Of a stretch of DNA of 64,000 nucleotides, positions 12,872 to 23,948 are shown piece by piece. Positions within the stretch are counted from its first letter, which is position 1. Every line of letters starts with the position of its first letter. This stretch comes from Phytophthora quininea. Lineage: Eukaryota > Oomycota > Peronosporomycetes > Peronosporales > Peronosporaceae. Below the pieces are notes generated by a model. It was given only the letters and a program-made list of their open reading frames with translations, was not told the origin of the DNA and did not search any database. A program made the position numbers and the translations under genes. The DNA is taken from contig JAAVTG010000586.1 of assembly GCA_011947345.1 (NCBI GenBank), forward strand, positions 930,001-994,000, given 5' to 3'.

Positions 12872-13289
12872 TTTTGAGCGCGCGCTAGGAAGACGCGCCT
12901 ATGAACTGTGTCCAAACACAGTATGTATCAATGCTGCTGCTAAGGTGTACGTAGCGAGATCAGCAGCAGCCTGTGTTTTGCGAAGGAAGCAAAACCTACT
13001 TCAGCATCCGCGTGGTTGTCCTCGAAGTACCTTAACTATCTATCTTCAACACGATTTTCACACAAGCGCTGCTTGCAATTCGTTGTCTCGAAGGAATATT
13101 TATCGCATATCGATAGATTCTTGTGTGGTCTCTTACTCCCTGTGCGGATGGTCTTGGTCGGCCCCGAAGTCATTGATAATTTCGGCGTCGTCCACTGCAA
13201 CGGCAACAGGACGCGGGTCGAACAGATAGCGACTGCAGAATAATGAAATAAGAAAGTGAGAAACAACACCACGCCAAACGGGTGTGACA
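12872..13289. other. Convergent 3' intergenic region
   Basis: The region is 418 bp between two convergent genes. Small ORFs on both strands show no motif. It is AT-richer than the flanks, and I see no gene in it. Confidence 0.5.
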
Positions 13290-14208
13290 CTAAGCACAAT
13301 TATCGTCAACGTACATGATGCGAGGAGTAGCCAAGGGCCGCGTTGTTTTCCACTCTCGGATACTGGCGATAGTTGGGTATACGTCTGTAACCAGCACGAC
13401 ATGTTAGTTCTTCAGTCATGGAGCGCTCCCCCAAGCTATCTCTTCCCGTACCTTCCAGGAAGTAATAGATATGCCCAACAATGATGCCGATCAAGTCAGT
13501 CGTAGCGCTGTTTCCCAGCAGGATGGAGAAGGAAAACAACACCCACGGCAGGTACGGCGCTGTAAAGGGGAACAGTCCCAGGAAACTCATCCGCACGTGC
13601 TCATTGCGTCGACCCCAGAGATACACCATCATGAAAGTCAGCGACGAACCCAAGAAGTGGATGTTCACGAACGGCGCCACTAGCTGCATAGCAATACAAA
13701 ATAATGATTAGCCTTCAAACCAAGTAAAACATTGTTATCACTTCCACGTACAATCATGACGACAGACCCCAGCAGCAGCATGTACACAAAGTCTGCTGTA
13801 CGACCCTAAAGGAGCCTTCTTCGAGTAATCTGCAGTACCGAACTCTACAAAGAACAATAACAACAAAATGTTAAGCATAAAGATAACAACAGCACAAGTA
13901 CTCATAGCGCTGTTGCGTACACGAAGTACATGTGGAAGAGGAAATCGAGACTGAAGAGTCCGAAGAACAGGAAGTTGGTCACTAATCTCCACACCTGAAT
14001 AGTACAAAAGTACAGTTAGTTTTAAGGCTTTGGGTCCATTGCAGATGCGGCACACCTGTCCCTTGAAGAAGATGAGGTTAAAGTTGAAATACAGCGAGAA
14101 CGGGGACACGAGGTCCAGCGCGCAGGCCGTCGTGGTGAGGAAGGAGCCCGTCAGGTACAGCCGCGACACCACGGGGATCTCATAATACCATTCCAGCGGG
14201 TCGTTCAT
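13290..14208 (-). CDS. Derlin (ERAD rhomboid pseudoprotease)
   Basis: This is a polytopic ER membrane protein of the retrotranslocation machinery. Five exons are 14208-14056, 13994-13921, 13844-13752, 13683-13452 and 13384-13290, separated by introns of 61, 76, 68 and 67 nt. The protein starts [20 protein letters not shown], typical of Derlins. It has the WR motif ([10 protein letters not shown]), [15 protein letters not shown], six membrane segments and the GxxxG-like [12 protein letters not shown]. The frame needs one extra base in the CCC at 13804-13806; this gives 648 nt (215 residues). The tail after the last membrane segment is short (ends MYVDDNCA), and I see no SHP box for p97 binding. 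It is divergent from the SWIM/RING gene, 143 bp away. Confidence 0.93.
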
Positions 14209-14351
14209 CCTCGTCCGGCGTCGAATACTGCCACTTGGCGACGGATGACGTGGTCTGCTGGTGCAGTCTTTCAACATCATTTTATTTATGGTGTGGCACA
14301 CATGACTATGTTGAAGTGACCATTACTCCATTCCGCAACGTCCGAGCCATC
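14209..14351. promoter_or_regulatory. Divergent promoter region, Derlin / SWIM-RING gene
   Basis: The region is 143 bp between opposed starts. CCATTCCGCAACG near 14330-14342, just upstream of the plus-strand ATG at 14352, resembles the oomycete initiator (TCATTCC-like). The same ATTCCGCAA core sits directly before the methyltransferase ATG at 23949. Assignment is by eye only. Confidence 0.35.
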
Positions 14352-16482
14352 ATGAGCCGCCTGGTGCCGTACCGCTCCAAGGCCCCAGAAGACGTCGCCG
14401 CGCGCATCGAGGAGACGCTCAGTAGCACCATGTACCTGGTACAGACGCCCGGCCCCACCTCCTACGTCGTACGCGCCCCTTCTCCCTCTTTACCCTTCGT
14501 AGTAGCCTAACCAATCTGCTCGTAGATTCAGGAACAGAACTGCGAGAAGAAGCACCGGGTTCTCATTGGCTCGCTGCAGAGCTGCTCGTGCGGGACGGCT
14601 GATATCTGCGTTCACATCTTGTTCGTGATGCTGAAGGTGCTGCGTGTGCCTCCTACGACGCCCGTCGTGTGGCAAAAGTCGCTGATAGACTCGGAGATCG
14701 AGACGCTGGTGCGAGGTGGCTACAGAGAACGAGTGACGGTCGAGAGGAAACCCTACATGAAGCGGAAGAAGAACGAGACTACAACACCAAAAGAAACAGA
14801 AACAGAAGAAGCTACTAGACATGAACTGGTGGAGGGGAAGTGTGCGCTATCTGTCAGGAAGACATGGACGAGAGTCAGCCGCTCACCTTCTGCAGGAAAG
14901 GCTGCGGCAATAATTTCCATATTGAGTGTATGAAAGTCTTCGGCGAGAGCAGAAGACAGTCCAAGGAGAACATTACTTGTCCACTATGCAGGCAGGACTG
15001 GGGCGATCTAGCGCTGTCGGCCTTGAGAAAGGAGATTGATGTGGCCAACAGAGCACCCAATGTCCACAAAGGAACGTGCTGCAGGAAGTGCAAGATAAAG
15101 CCCATTCGATGCGAACGATATCGCTGTGTGCAGTGTAAAAATGTGGACTTGTGCGCAAGGTGCTTTAAAGGAAATGCGCATGCGAAACATGCGTTTGTCA
15201 TGAAGCAGAATGTTCAAGATCATTGGGTTCCTGCTGTGAGGGAAAGCCAACGACAACCGGCTATTAGCTCGGATGTGATTCGAGACTTGGAGAACAGAGA
15301 GCTCTCGACGAATGACTACGACGTGTTGCTGCAGCTTGATCACGGAGAACGACCTATTCAAGATTACCTCGTGAAAATCATTGCGGGGACTAAAACTGAC
15401 GCTGAAAATGCGAAAACGTTTGGAGACCCTGGTTCTACATGCCCCTCTGTAGCCAAAGTGTGAGGATAAAGGCTGTTCTACATTCGACGGTGTGTGGGGT
15501 ACGTTCTGCTGGTGAAATTGCTGCTGTCGATGTCGATGTGTTAAGTTTGGTCTACGTTGTTTGTAGCATGTGTTCCATGAAAGTTGCCTAGCAAGGTCAA
15601 TCCTGGCACAAGTGTATAGTTGCCCGTTCCCGGGGTGTGAGAATGCGCTTGTGCCAGGTTTGCTGTATCTTCAACAGAAGCGGATGAAGTCGTCGGGGAA
15701 AGAAGCACGATCAGGCAGTTCTGATGTTGTTCCTGAAAGTACCCTTCCAGTGCTGGACTCATCGTTTGCCATTCTAGGGCTTCAACAGCAAAAAGTATCT
15801 ACACAACTTCGATATAAGGCGTCAAAGTCACATTTGTTGAAGCAAGGTGACTCGCAGCGCGACTGGGGCAATGATCTCGAGCTTCCTGCGCTTCTGTCTA
15901 TCGGAATTGTACCACACGAACGGCCAACAATGGCCTCGAGCTTGCCTCCAATAAGTGCACGTAACCCAACGCCACCTCGAAACCAGCTGGAGCACGAAAA
16001 TGTTGTGCCCAGCGGCCCTGGCACAAATTTGATACGGCGTACGACCCGCGTTAAAGGAAAGTTGCTTAACGCAAGACGAGCTGGTAAAAATCTTCCCCAA
16101 CTTGATCGTCTGCAACAACAAACGGACCAAGCAGACTCTTCCGTTTCTTTTCTGCAGATACCTACGACTCGGAGAATCGCCTCAACCATGCTGAAAAGAT
16201 TCGAGCCGACTTGAAAGCTGTCGAAAAGAACGCCTCCAGAAACAACGATTGCAGCGTGAAGAACGAAGACGCCGTCACAAAGAAAGCAACGACAGTCCAG
16301 CTTTCGCCGGTGGTTTTATCGGGATGGAGCAGCAACCTCGTGAAAATGTCAGCATATTGAATTCTCAGGCTCAACGAACTCGGGATATGAAGCGGAAAAC
16401 ACATCAGCGACAGCAGGAAGCTCGAACCCCGAGCCAATTTCCAAGTGCTCTTCCTGATTTGTTTATTGGCAGCAAGGGCTAG
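14352..16482 (+). CDS. SWIM-RING-ZZ-RING E3 ubiquitin ligase (ZSWIM2/MEX-like)
   Basis: It is probably a ubiquitin ligase. Exons are 14352-14468, 14526-15498 and 15567-16482 (introns 57 and 68 nt). Domains in order: SWIM zinc finger (CSCGTADICVH), RING (CAICQEDM to CPLCRQDW), ZZ zinc finger (CCRKCKIKPIRCERYRC to CARCF, then two His), and a second RING that spans intron 2 (a CxxC, then CGHVFHESCLAR and CPFPGC). After this comes a disordered tail and a basic, helical C-terminus. SWIM-RING-ZZ-RING is the order in animal ZSWIM2. Four one-base gaps (GGGG 14834-14837, CCCC 15442-15445, TTTT 16148-16151, AAAA 16224-16227) must be filled; the total then is 2,010 nt (669 residues). The CCCC repair creates the CPLC that opens the second RING. 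It ends 15 bp from the convergent lipase gene. Confidence 0.85.
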
Positions 16483-16497
16483 TGGGCATACATATAT

Positions 16498-19333
16498 CTA
16501 AATAATGGATTTGCGCCGGACATACAGCGACGGATGCGGGGACTTGAAGTCTCCTCTAGTGCTATGGTAGTGGTTGGGCGAGCGGCTCTTCTTTCTGCTG
16601 CGATGGCTCGGTGATGGAACGGGTGTGTGTAGTCTGCGATGGCGCCGACGAAGCAGCATGGACAGCAGTATCGACACAGCAACCAAGAATGAGACGTATA
16701 TCTCAGGCTTGGAGATGATCGCCAGCACTCTTGGGATCATGTCTTCCGTCGCTCCAGCAATATTGTGTTCGAAGAGGCAGGATGAGATGCGACGTCTCGC
16801 AGAGCCACAGTGCTCGACCAAATTGCAAAGTGTACCTTCCAGCATGTGGCATGACAACTGCATCGAAAGGTGAGGAGTATCGCACGAGATTTTCTGCGTC
16901 ATTCCAGCTTGGGCATCGATCATCGTGATAGGATCGTATTCCGGCACGACAGCAAAGTTGCGGTGGTGCAGACTTGATCGATCGACCTTCATCGACATTC
17001 CACCGATGTGGTGAATCAATTTGCTATAGCTTTGGACGAAACCAGGCGGAGAAAACGTCACCGAGGTCGTCCCAACGATGGATCCAACCAAGCGGGCAAT
17101 TCCGCCGCCCATCGAGTGGCCAGTGAGCACTACTTTTCGGTCAGTGAGGGACGTGACATAATCTAAAAGTTCGTGATAGTACCATGACTCGTGCTGCAGA
17201 CCGAACAGGCCAATCATCTCGCTGTACAGCTCAATGAGCGTGGAAAATGTCACGTCGGGCCAAATGCGAATGGTGGGGAAGATCGACGACAGGACCGAAA
17301 ATACCACCGGTTCAAAGAACATCTTGACATCCTCCACAAAATCTGTGAATCTCCAAATGTCGGTGCCTCGCACGGAAATGACGCTGGTGTTTAGTTTCGG
17401 GATATGTGCTTCGAAGAAGTCGAGCTTGGATCCGGTTTTTGTGTTTAACGCTGGCAAGTGAACGTGAATCTCGCCCAGCTCATTGTCAAAGATCGTCGAA
17501 ATAAACTCGGCCGTGTCGTTAGACAACGGGTTGAAATATGCCGCTTCTGCAAAGAAAGCAAGATCAATCAGACTCAAACCGTTCCAGCGATTGGAGCAGC
17601 TTGCGTAGAGGGGGTCGTCAACACTGATCGCTTTATGCGTCTCGTTTGCTAGCCCAAGGTGTAACTTCACAACGCCGGTGTGGTGGATATGAATTGAGTT
17701 GTCTTCATATTCCACTGACGTAGCGTCCGGAAACCACTTTGCGCTCTTCTGGATCGCTGAGAGAACGCTGAACCCGGAGATAGCACCGACGAACAGCAAC
17801 AAGATCGCGACAGCGATGTACACAAACTTCTTGGCAGTCCGATGACCCAATAGAGGGTGCTTCTTGTCCGTAGAGGTTTCTTGCAGCATTTGCTGAAGTG
17901 ATAGACCCATTTCGCTAAGCGATGACACGGCCTCGGACCGCAAGAACCGATCAAACAAAAACAAGCTTACCACGAAAAGACGTGAGGTTTCTCGGTCATC
18001 TTGGACCCGACTGAAACGAGTCCACCGAGAGCTAACGCCATCGGGCCGTCAATGAGTACTGCACGCACACTGAGCAAGCTCACCATTCGAAGGCAAATCA
18101 GCGAGACCACGTAGATTGACGGCAGCAGCAGATTAATAATCGTGAGCTCAAGCTGAGCGTGCACAAAGCCCATATCCGGATGCACACAGGCACGGAAAAA
18201 CACAACTCCTTGGCCGAAGACAAACGTGTACTTGAGCCGCTCGAAGAAGCCGCTGAGTGCCTTCTTGTTCGAGTCGCACTCGTGTACGTTTGGAAATGTA
18301 TGGCATGTGATGGCCAGGAACCAAAGGATCCACCCCACGAGCAGCAGCATGCCAAAAATCTCCCACTGGAAATTCGTGAGGTCGCTCAGTGGCGTGAGTT
18401 TCAATTTGAAATGTCGACAAACCCACTCGACTCCCCATAGACCGCCGACAAAGTTCATTCCAAGAAGACCGCCGCCCAACAGGAAGGTGGACTTCGTGCT
18501 GAGACCAGCAAGTGCGGTGCGCCACTTTGGCAAAATTTCGAGGCAAAGTTGGATATACTGGCAGATTGCAATGGCTGTTGATAACCGAAGTGCACGCTGG
18601 AACACTGGGTGTTTGTCGGTCAGCAACTTCAAATACGACTCCTCGCACATGACCTTGAGCAGCGACGAGGACTCTTCGAGACTGGCGGTAGTGCAGTGTG
18701 ATGGCACCAATATCAAACTCGGTAGGATAATTAGCATAGGCATTGCAACCGTGAGGATAACAGCTTGCGGACGACATTCGCAGGCGATCATGCGTCGGAT
18801 CAACGGGAAATTCTCGAGCGACTGCCACGTGAGGATCCATGTTGCGCGACCAAAGAGAGCACGATCCCCATCACCGACACGTACACCACCAGCACACAGA
18901 TCGCTTGCGGGAACGGCATCGTAATGATAGTGCTCATATTTTCGCCGAGCACTGCGCCAACATTGAACAGGAAGCCCCAGAGAATCGCCAGCGCCTGCAG
19001 CATCACGTAGACAAAGAAGAAGGACACGATCGTCCGCGCGCTGCCGAACCTCTTAAACAGTAGCTTGGGAAAGTCCACGAACATCATCCGCAGCGCCGAT
19101 TCCCATTTCAGGATGCCTTCAAAGTAGCGACGCCGCCATTCGACCAATTGCGTGGACCGGAACGCGTCCAGATTGCGCCTTCGCTTGGGGGACGAGCGCT
19201 TCCTCATGCTGCTCTTGGATCTGGCCTGGTCGTCCGCTCCGTCCCACACGAGCGACGCCGGCTCCGGTTCTGGCAGGGATGTTGGTGGAGTGGAGCGCTT
19301 CGTGGCTGCGGGGCCTGCTGTTCCGGCGGCCAT
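16498..19333 (-). CDS. Polytopic membrane protein with class 3 lipase domain
   Basis: It is likely a membrane-bound lipase acting on acyl lipids. The start chosen is the ATG at 19331-19333, followed by a basic disordered N-terminus. Several hydrophobic segments follow across the first 480 residues (for example TIVSFFFVYVMLQALAILWG and a segment near IFGMLLLVGWILWFLAI). One more membrane segment lies near residue 510, and then the alpha/beta-hydrolase domain with nucleophile elbow GHSMGGG near residue 735. EYDPITMID downstream is a candidate for the acid residue region. A last hydrophobic segment and an Arg/Ser-rich tail end the protein. Frame gaps lie at AAA 18852-18854 and AAAA 17975-17978; filling both gives 2,838 nt (945 residues) with no intron. 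The first gap could be mistaken for a gene boundary. Substrate is unknown. Confidence 0.8.
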
Positions 19334-19892
19334 CTGCTCTCGCGACCAGTTGGTTTCTGACGTTGTTAAAAAGCTTCTCTCCGCGTCCGTTGCCCCCACC
19401 GCTCGGCGTTCTTCGATGGCGTTCTTCTCGAAGCCTCTGCCAACAATGGGAGTGATAAGTTTGTGGTGATGCTCGTGTCCTTTTGATGTCCCACATAATT
19501 ATATCGGCGGGCCAATTGGAGCCCGTGATTTGCAAGGTGATGTCGTCATGGGCAGTCAAGGGAGCGTCACCAGCGCGCCGCAAAGAGCCATTTCAGCTTT
19601 TGATCTCGGCGTGGTGCAGGTGGACATCGTGACTGCATGGAGTTGTCGGCGTACTAGTGTGGGGCGAGTTACGGTGCTGGCTTGGTCGACATTTTGCGAC
19701 AGCAAGCGGCTCTCTGCGCTCGGCTTTTGATCCAACGGAAATGATTCCCAGTCGTTGCAGGAGCCGAGTACAGCTATCAATTCGTTCTGCGTTGTCTAAA
19801 GAAGGCCGAGAGGATGTTGTTACCGTCGCTTTTCGCTGTTCCAGGAGCAAAATCCCCCCGCGTGGCCAGAGGCCGATTTTGGTTGCGTTGGA

Positions 19893-20447
19893 CTACGGAA
19901 GTGTAAGTATCTCGCATCTGTAAGCTGCCTCGTTGTATGCGCGCAGGCTGCTATGAATCAGCCGTGCTATCTTCCTCAGTGCTGACTCAGCCCGGTATCG
20001 CCAAGACCATTTACCGGTTTGATAAATGAAGTCGCGTATATCCGAAGCTTCTTGGATGACTTTGGACAGTGGAAATGCACATGACTTGGATCCTAGAGAC
20101 ATTTGACGATCCAGACAAGCAGTAAAAACTTCGCTCATGATAACATGCAACTTCGGTGCTGTAGCAGGCTTTCCAGACCAGCGATGATCCAAATGAGGCA
20201 AACTCATCCACAGACACAACTCGCAACGAACACTTGGCGATAAGTTATCCGAACTGCCAACCTTCGTTGCCTTTGGCTGCGCTTCAGACCATGACGACCT
20301 GTAATCTTCTCGAACAGGACTTATGATACTCTCGATTACGGAGACGCAGACGATTTCAAACTGTGGCGCCCGAGGTATGGTGTTTTTCAGCAGTTGAAGT
20401 GCTACATACTTGTCCGGTAGCGTCCGGATACGAAATGACTGTCGCAT
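19893..20447 (-). CDS. Hypothetical protein (low confidence)
   Basis: An uninterrupted 184-codon ORF starting MRQSFRIRTL. Composition is ordinary for a soluble protein (mixed charged and hydrophobic residues, several Trp and Cys), which is why I keep it, but I recognise no domain. In-frame stops lie just upstream. The opposite strand also carries protein-like stretches here, so strand and reality are both uncertain. Confidence 0.3.
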   Translation of the reverse strand: MRQSFRIRTLPDKYVALQLLKNTIPRAPQFEIVCVSVIESIISPVREDYRSSWSEAQPKATKVGSSDNLSPSVRCELCLWMSLPHLDHRWSGKPATAPKLHVIMSEVFTACLDRQMSLGSKSCAFPLSKVIQEASDIRDFIYQTGKWSWRYRAESALRKIARLIHSSLRAYNEAAYRCEILTLP

Positions 20448-20791
20448 ACTGTGAGTATTCGCGCATTGCCAGGCGAGAGACTTGGCGCAGAGTGAACGGG
20501 ATCACCATCAGCGCTCATAGACTGCGCTTTCGCTCACGACGGCGATCGTTTGCCCGACTCGGCAGATTCGGCGGCTGACGTCGCCAGCGTGGCACCGGAC
20601 CGTGAAGCGGAGTGTCGAGATGTCTTTGCAAACGACTTGGAGCTCTTTCACATTGCTGCAAAGATCAGCGCTGCCGACAGACAAAGTGCGTCCACGGCGG
20701 ACTGATTGTCGAGGGCTGCTCGCCGCCACCACTTTTTGCTTGGTGCACACGCCGTTAAACCACCGAGGCCGGCATCGATCTCCTGCTCGCC

Positions 20792-20818
20792 CACGTCAAC
20801 CACGTCAACCACGTCAAC
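20792..20818. repeat. Three tandem CACGTCAAC units upstream of the isomerase gene
   Basis: A 9-bp unit is repeated three times without interruption. On the minus strand each unit reads GTTGACGTG and contains the bZIP/CREB half-site TGACG. It lies about 300 bp before the isomerase start, so it may be a promoter element. Confidence 0.7.
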
Positions 20819-21119
20819 ACCCAAGCATTTCGCATGGAGTTTATGTGCCAGCCTCAGCGAATCTGATTAGCCAAGCGGCATACGGGTCCCAAAACTTGTT
20901 GTTGCTGTTGACGTTGCTTGGTGCCAAGGGCGTATACCACCAAACCAGTATACACTCTACCGACCTTACAAAACCCCAGTCAACACCCCTTCTTTCGTCC
21001 AACTTCCATCCCCGTATCTACGTCAGTCAGCTTTCCCCTTTGCGATCCAAACGCATTCCGCAATAAGCTCTCAAGCTCGCAAGGTCTCCAATACTCTTCC
21101 TTCCCCCTTCCCTCTCACC

Positions 21120-22789
21120 ATGATCAGCGACTCCCCGCCTGGAAGGCTCTCGTCGAGCACGCCGCCGAGGTCAAGAAGACCCACCTGCGCGAGCTGCTGG
21201 CCGACGACGCACGCAACGCCGCCATGCGCACGCAGCAGCAGGGCATCTACCTCGACTTCTCGCGCCAGAACGCCACCCCTAAGACGCTGGACCTGCTGTT
21301 CGAGCTGGCCGAGACCGCCGAGCTCAAGAAGAAGCTCAGCGCCATCGCCTCGGGCGAGCACGTGAACGCCACGGAGGATCGCGCCGTCATGCACATGGCT
21401 CTGCGCGCGCCTAAGACCCAGAAGATCCTCGTGGACGGCCACGACGTGGTCCCGGACGTGCACGAGGTGCTGGAGGCCATCCGCGCCTTCTCCAACAAGG
21501 TGCGCGACGGCAGCTTCGTGGGCGCCACGGGCAAGACGCTCAAGAACGTCATCTCCATCGGCATCGGCGGCAGCTACCTCGGCCCTGAGTTTGTGTTCGA
21601 GGCGCTGCGTCAGGAGCCCAAGGCCAAGGCTGCTGCCAACGGCCGCAACCTCCGCTTCCTGGCCAACGTCGACCCCGTGGACGTCGCTCGTGCCACCGAG
21701 GGACTGGACCCCGAGGAGACGCTGGTGGTCGTCGTTTCCAAAACGTTCACGACGGCGGAGACCATGCTGAACGCCCGCACGCTCCGTAAGTGGATCGTGG
21801 ATCACCTTGTGGCCAAGGGCGCTAGCGAGGTCGACGCTGTGGCCAGGCACATGGTGGCGGCCAGCTCGGCCGTCCCGCTTGTGCAGGAGTTTGGCATTGA
21901 CCGCGCCAACATCTTTGGCTTCTGGGACTGGGTCGGCGGACGCTACAGCGTGACTAGTGCTGTGGGTATTCTGCCTCTGGCGCTGCAGTACGGATACGAC
22001 ACGATGGAGCAGTTCCTCGCGGGTGCTCACGCCATGGACCAGCACTTGCTGGAGACCCCGCTGCGCGACAACCTGCCCGTGATCATGGGCCTGCTCGGCG
22101 TCTGGAACTCGTCGTTCCTGGGCCACAGCTCGCGCGCGCTGCTGCCGTACTCGCAGGCTCTGCTGCGTTTCGCCGCCCACATCCAGCAGGTGGACATGGA
22201 GAGCAACGGCAAGCGCGTGACCATGGAGGGCGTCGACCTGCCGTTCCAGGCCGGCGAGGTGAACTTCGGCGAGCCCGGCACGAACGGCCAGCACAGCTTC
22301 TACCAGCTCATCCACCAGGGCCGCGTGGTGCCGTGCGACTTCCTGGGCTTCTGCGAGTCGCAGAACCCCGTGCAGCTTGCCGGCGAGCCGGTCGCCAACC
22401 ACGACGAGCTCATGTCCAACTTCTTCGCGCAGCCTGATGCTCTGGCCCGCGGCAAGTCGCTGGAGGACCTGAAGGCCGAGGGCGTGCCGGAGAACCTGCG
22501 CAACCACAAGCTCTTCCCGGGCAACCGGCCCTCGATCTCGCTTCTGTTCAAGAAGTTGGACGCGTACTCAGCCGGCCAACTTCTGGCTCTGTACGAGCAC
22601 CGCACCGTCGTGCAGGGCTCCATCTGGGGCATCAACAGCTTCGACCAGTGGGGTGTGGAGCTCGGCAAGGTGCTCGCCAAGCAGGTGCGCGCCCAGCTGA
22701 GCGCCTCGCGCACGCAGAACGCCCCCGTTAAGGGCTTCAACAGCGCCACCTCGAGCATGCTGGAGGCCTACCTGGCATACAAGGCTTAA
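21120..22789 (+). CDS. Glucose-6-phosphate isomerase
   Basis: It interconverts glucose-6-phosphate and fructose-6-phosphate in the cytosol (EC 5.3.1.9). The start chosen is the ATG at 21120, preceded by CTCTCACC and a pyrimidine-rich leader. It needs one added C in CCCC at 21133-21136, which gives [18 protein letters not shown], a family-like start. The frame can also be read upstream to 20918, but that extension is low-complexity leader sequence and an artefact of the gap. Signatures: [14 protein letters not shown] (about residue 146), [18 protein letters not shown] (about 270) and [18 protein letters not shown] (about 499). With the repair it is 1,671 nt (556 residues), the usual length. 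Codon use is strongly biased to C/G in third position, unlike most neighbours, which suggests high expression. No intron. Confidence 0.97.
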
Positions 22790-22942
22790 ACTAACCAAGA
22801 CGACGACGATTGAAATGCTGTGCCATGCATTCATGTACTCCGCTTTGCTTGTTCGTAGCAGGTCGTAAAACTATCAGAAACACCGATTCTTTGTCATATG
22901 AAGGACTAGCTACTATTACATTGCAGCAGCAGCACCGCACCA

Positions 22943-23910
22943 CTACTCCACCACATACTCTTCCTCGTCATCGTCTTCGTCAGCGCCCGGTGCAGTAGCA
23001 GCTTGTGACTGCTCCGCGCGGCTGAAGAGAACGCAACATCAGTTCGAAATTTCCTACCAACCCTTAGATCGATGCCATTCACGCACCGTCGGTTGTCCAG
23101 GAACACTTCCATCTCCACGTCGCGCTCCAGTCTCGCAAACTCGAGTTTCTGCGGGCAGCCTGCAACGGGACACTTCCGACTGCGCCGCAAGTGTGCTTCG
23201 ATACCTTTCGCCGAGTACGTGTGTCCACACGCAGGACTGCAACAACAAAACAAAGAAGCATCATCAGACACCGCCACTGCAATAGTAAACCATCCGTCTT
23301 CTTCACGTACTTCCTGAGGGGATCGACCATCTCCATCTGCGTCACGGGGCAGATCGTACTTCTCACACTTTCACTCTCTTGGAACACCACGTCTTCATTC
23401 TCATCTTGTGCCAGTTCAATCTGCAGCACAGAGAAACAATCAATCAATCATAATTAACATACTTTCTGTATGTTTCCTCACCCCTGCTCGTTCGCAGAAC
23501 TTCTTGTAGGACGCACAGCCAGCAGCATTAACTCTGGGCTTGACGAGACTGTCCTTGAGCATCTTGTCGATCTTCTTCTGGCCCAGTGTGCCGCTCTCCA
23601 CCAGCGGCTCCAGCGCCTGCAGCTGCTTCTTGTAGCGAGCGACCTGCGTCTCCAGCTGCACGAAGCCTTTGGCCGTCTCGTCCAGCGTCTGCAGCTGCGA
23701 GTCGTCGCCCAGGTCCTTGAGGAAGGCGGCGTTGTTACCCAGACTGTCCATACCCTCGATGGCGAACTTGAGCAGCTCCAGGTGCTGTTTGTTGGCCGCG
23801 TACAGCGCCATCTTGAGCGCGCTCGGCAGCGCCTGCGCGATGTTGGCCTCCAGCTCGTCCATCTCAACTGGAAGTTCGGACTTTTGCCGCCAAAAAATAT
23901 AGGACGACAT
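22943..23910 (-). CDS. SUMO E3 ligase NSE2/MMS21 of the SMC5-SMC6 complex
   Basis: It is the SP-RING SUMO ligase that docks on SMC5 and acts in DNA repair. Exons are 23910-23482, 23420-23311, 23236-23087 and 23021-22943; introns are 61, 74 and 65 nt, all GT-AG. The N-terminal 140 residues are helical, with a coiled coil (QLETQVARYKKQLQALEPLV) as expected for the SMC5-binding part. The SP-RING is formed across intron 2: CPVTQMEMVDPL, then NPACGHTY, then H and CPVAGC. The protein ends in an acidic tail (GADEDDDEEEYVVE). The exons sum to 768 nt (255 residues) with no repair, so this gene is intact as given. MDELEAN, 15 codons in, is an alternative start. It shares a 38-bp promoter region with the methyltransferase. 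Confidence 0.9.
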
Positions 23911-23948
23911 TCGTGCCACATTTTTAAATGTAGATAGGATTCCGCAAG
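23911..23948. promoter_or_regulatory. 38-bp bidirectional promoter region, NSE2 / methyltransferase
   Basis: Only 38 bp separate the two opposed ATGs. It contains the near-palindrome CATTTTTAAATG and, right before the plus-strand ATG, ATTCCGCAAG, an initiator-like motif shared with the region before 14352. Confidence 0.5.

Larger units (their letters stand above)
19334..21119. other. Unresolved region between lipase and isomerase genes
   Basis: About 1.8 kb in which I cannot build a convincing gene. A 184-codon minus-strand ORF (19893-20447) is the best candidate and is listed separately. Plus-strand fragments also look protein-like: an acidic stretch ending at 20704, and a possible donor GTAAGTATC near 19900. 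Single-base repair does not join these pieces on either strand. The right end must contain the isomerase promoter. Confidence 0.5.

Noticed and set aside
20918..21119. N-terminal extension of the isomerase reading frame
   Set aside because: It is in frame only because one C is missing at 21133-21136. The family-like start with a good CACC context is the ATG at 21120, and the extension reads as pyrimidine-rich leader.
21071..22507. 478-codon ORF antisense to the isomerase gene
   Set aside because: It is a shadow of strong G/C third-position bias on the coding strand: Leu/Val/Gly/His-rich, with no motifs.
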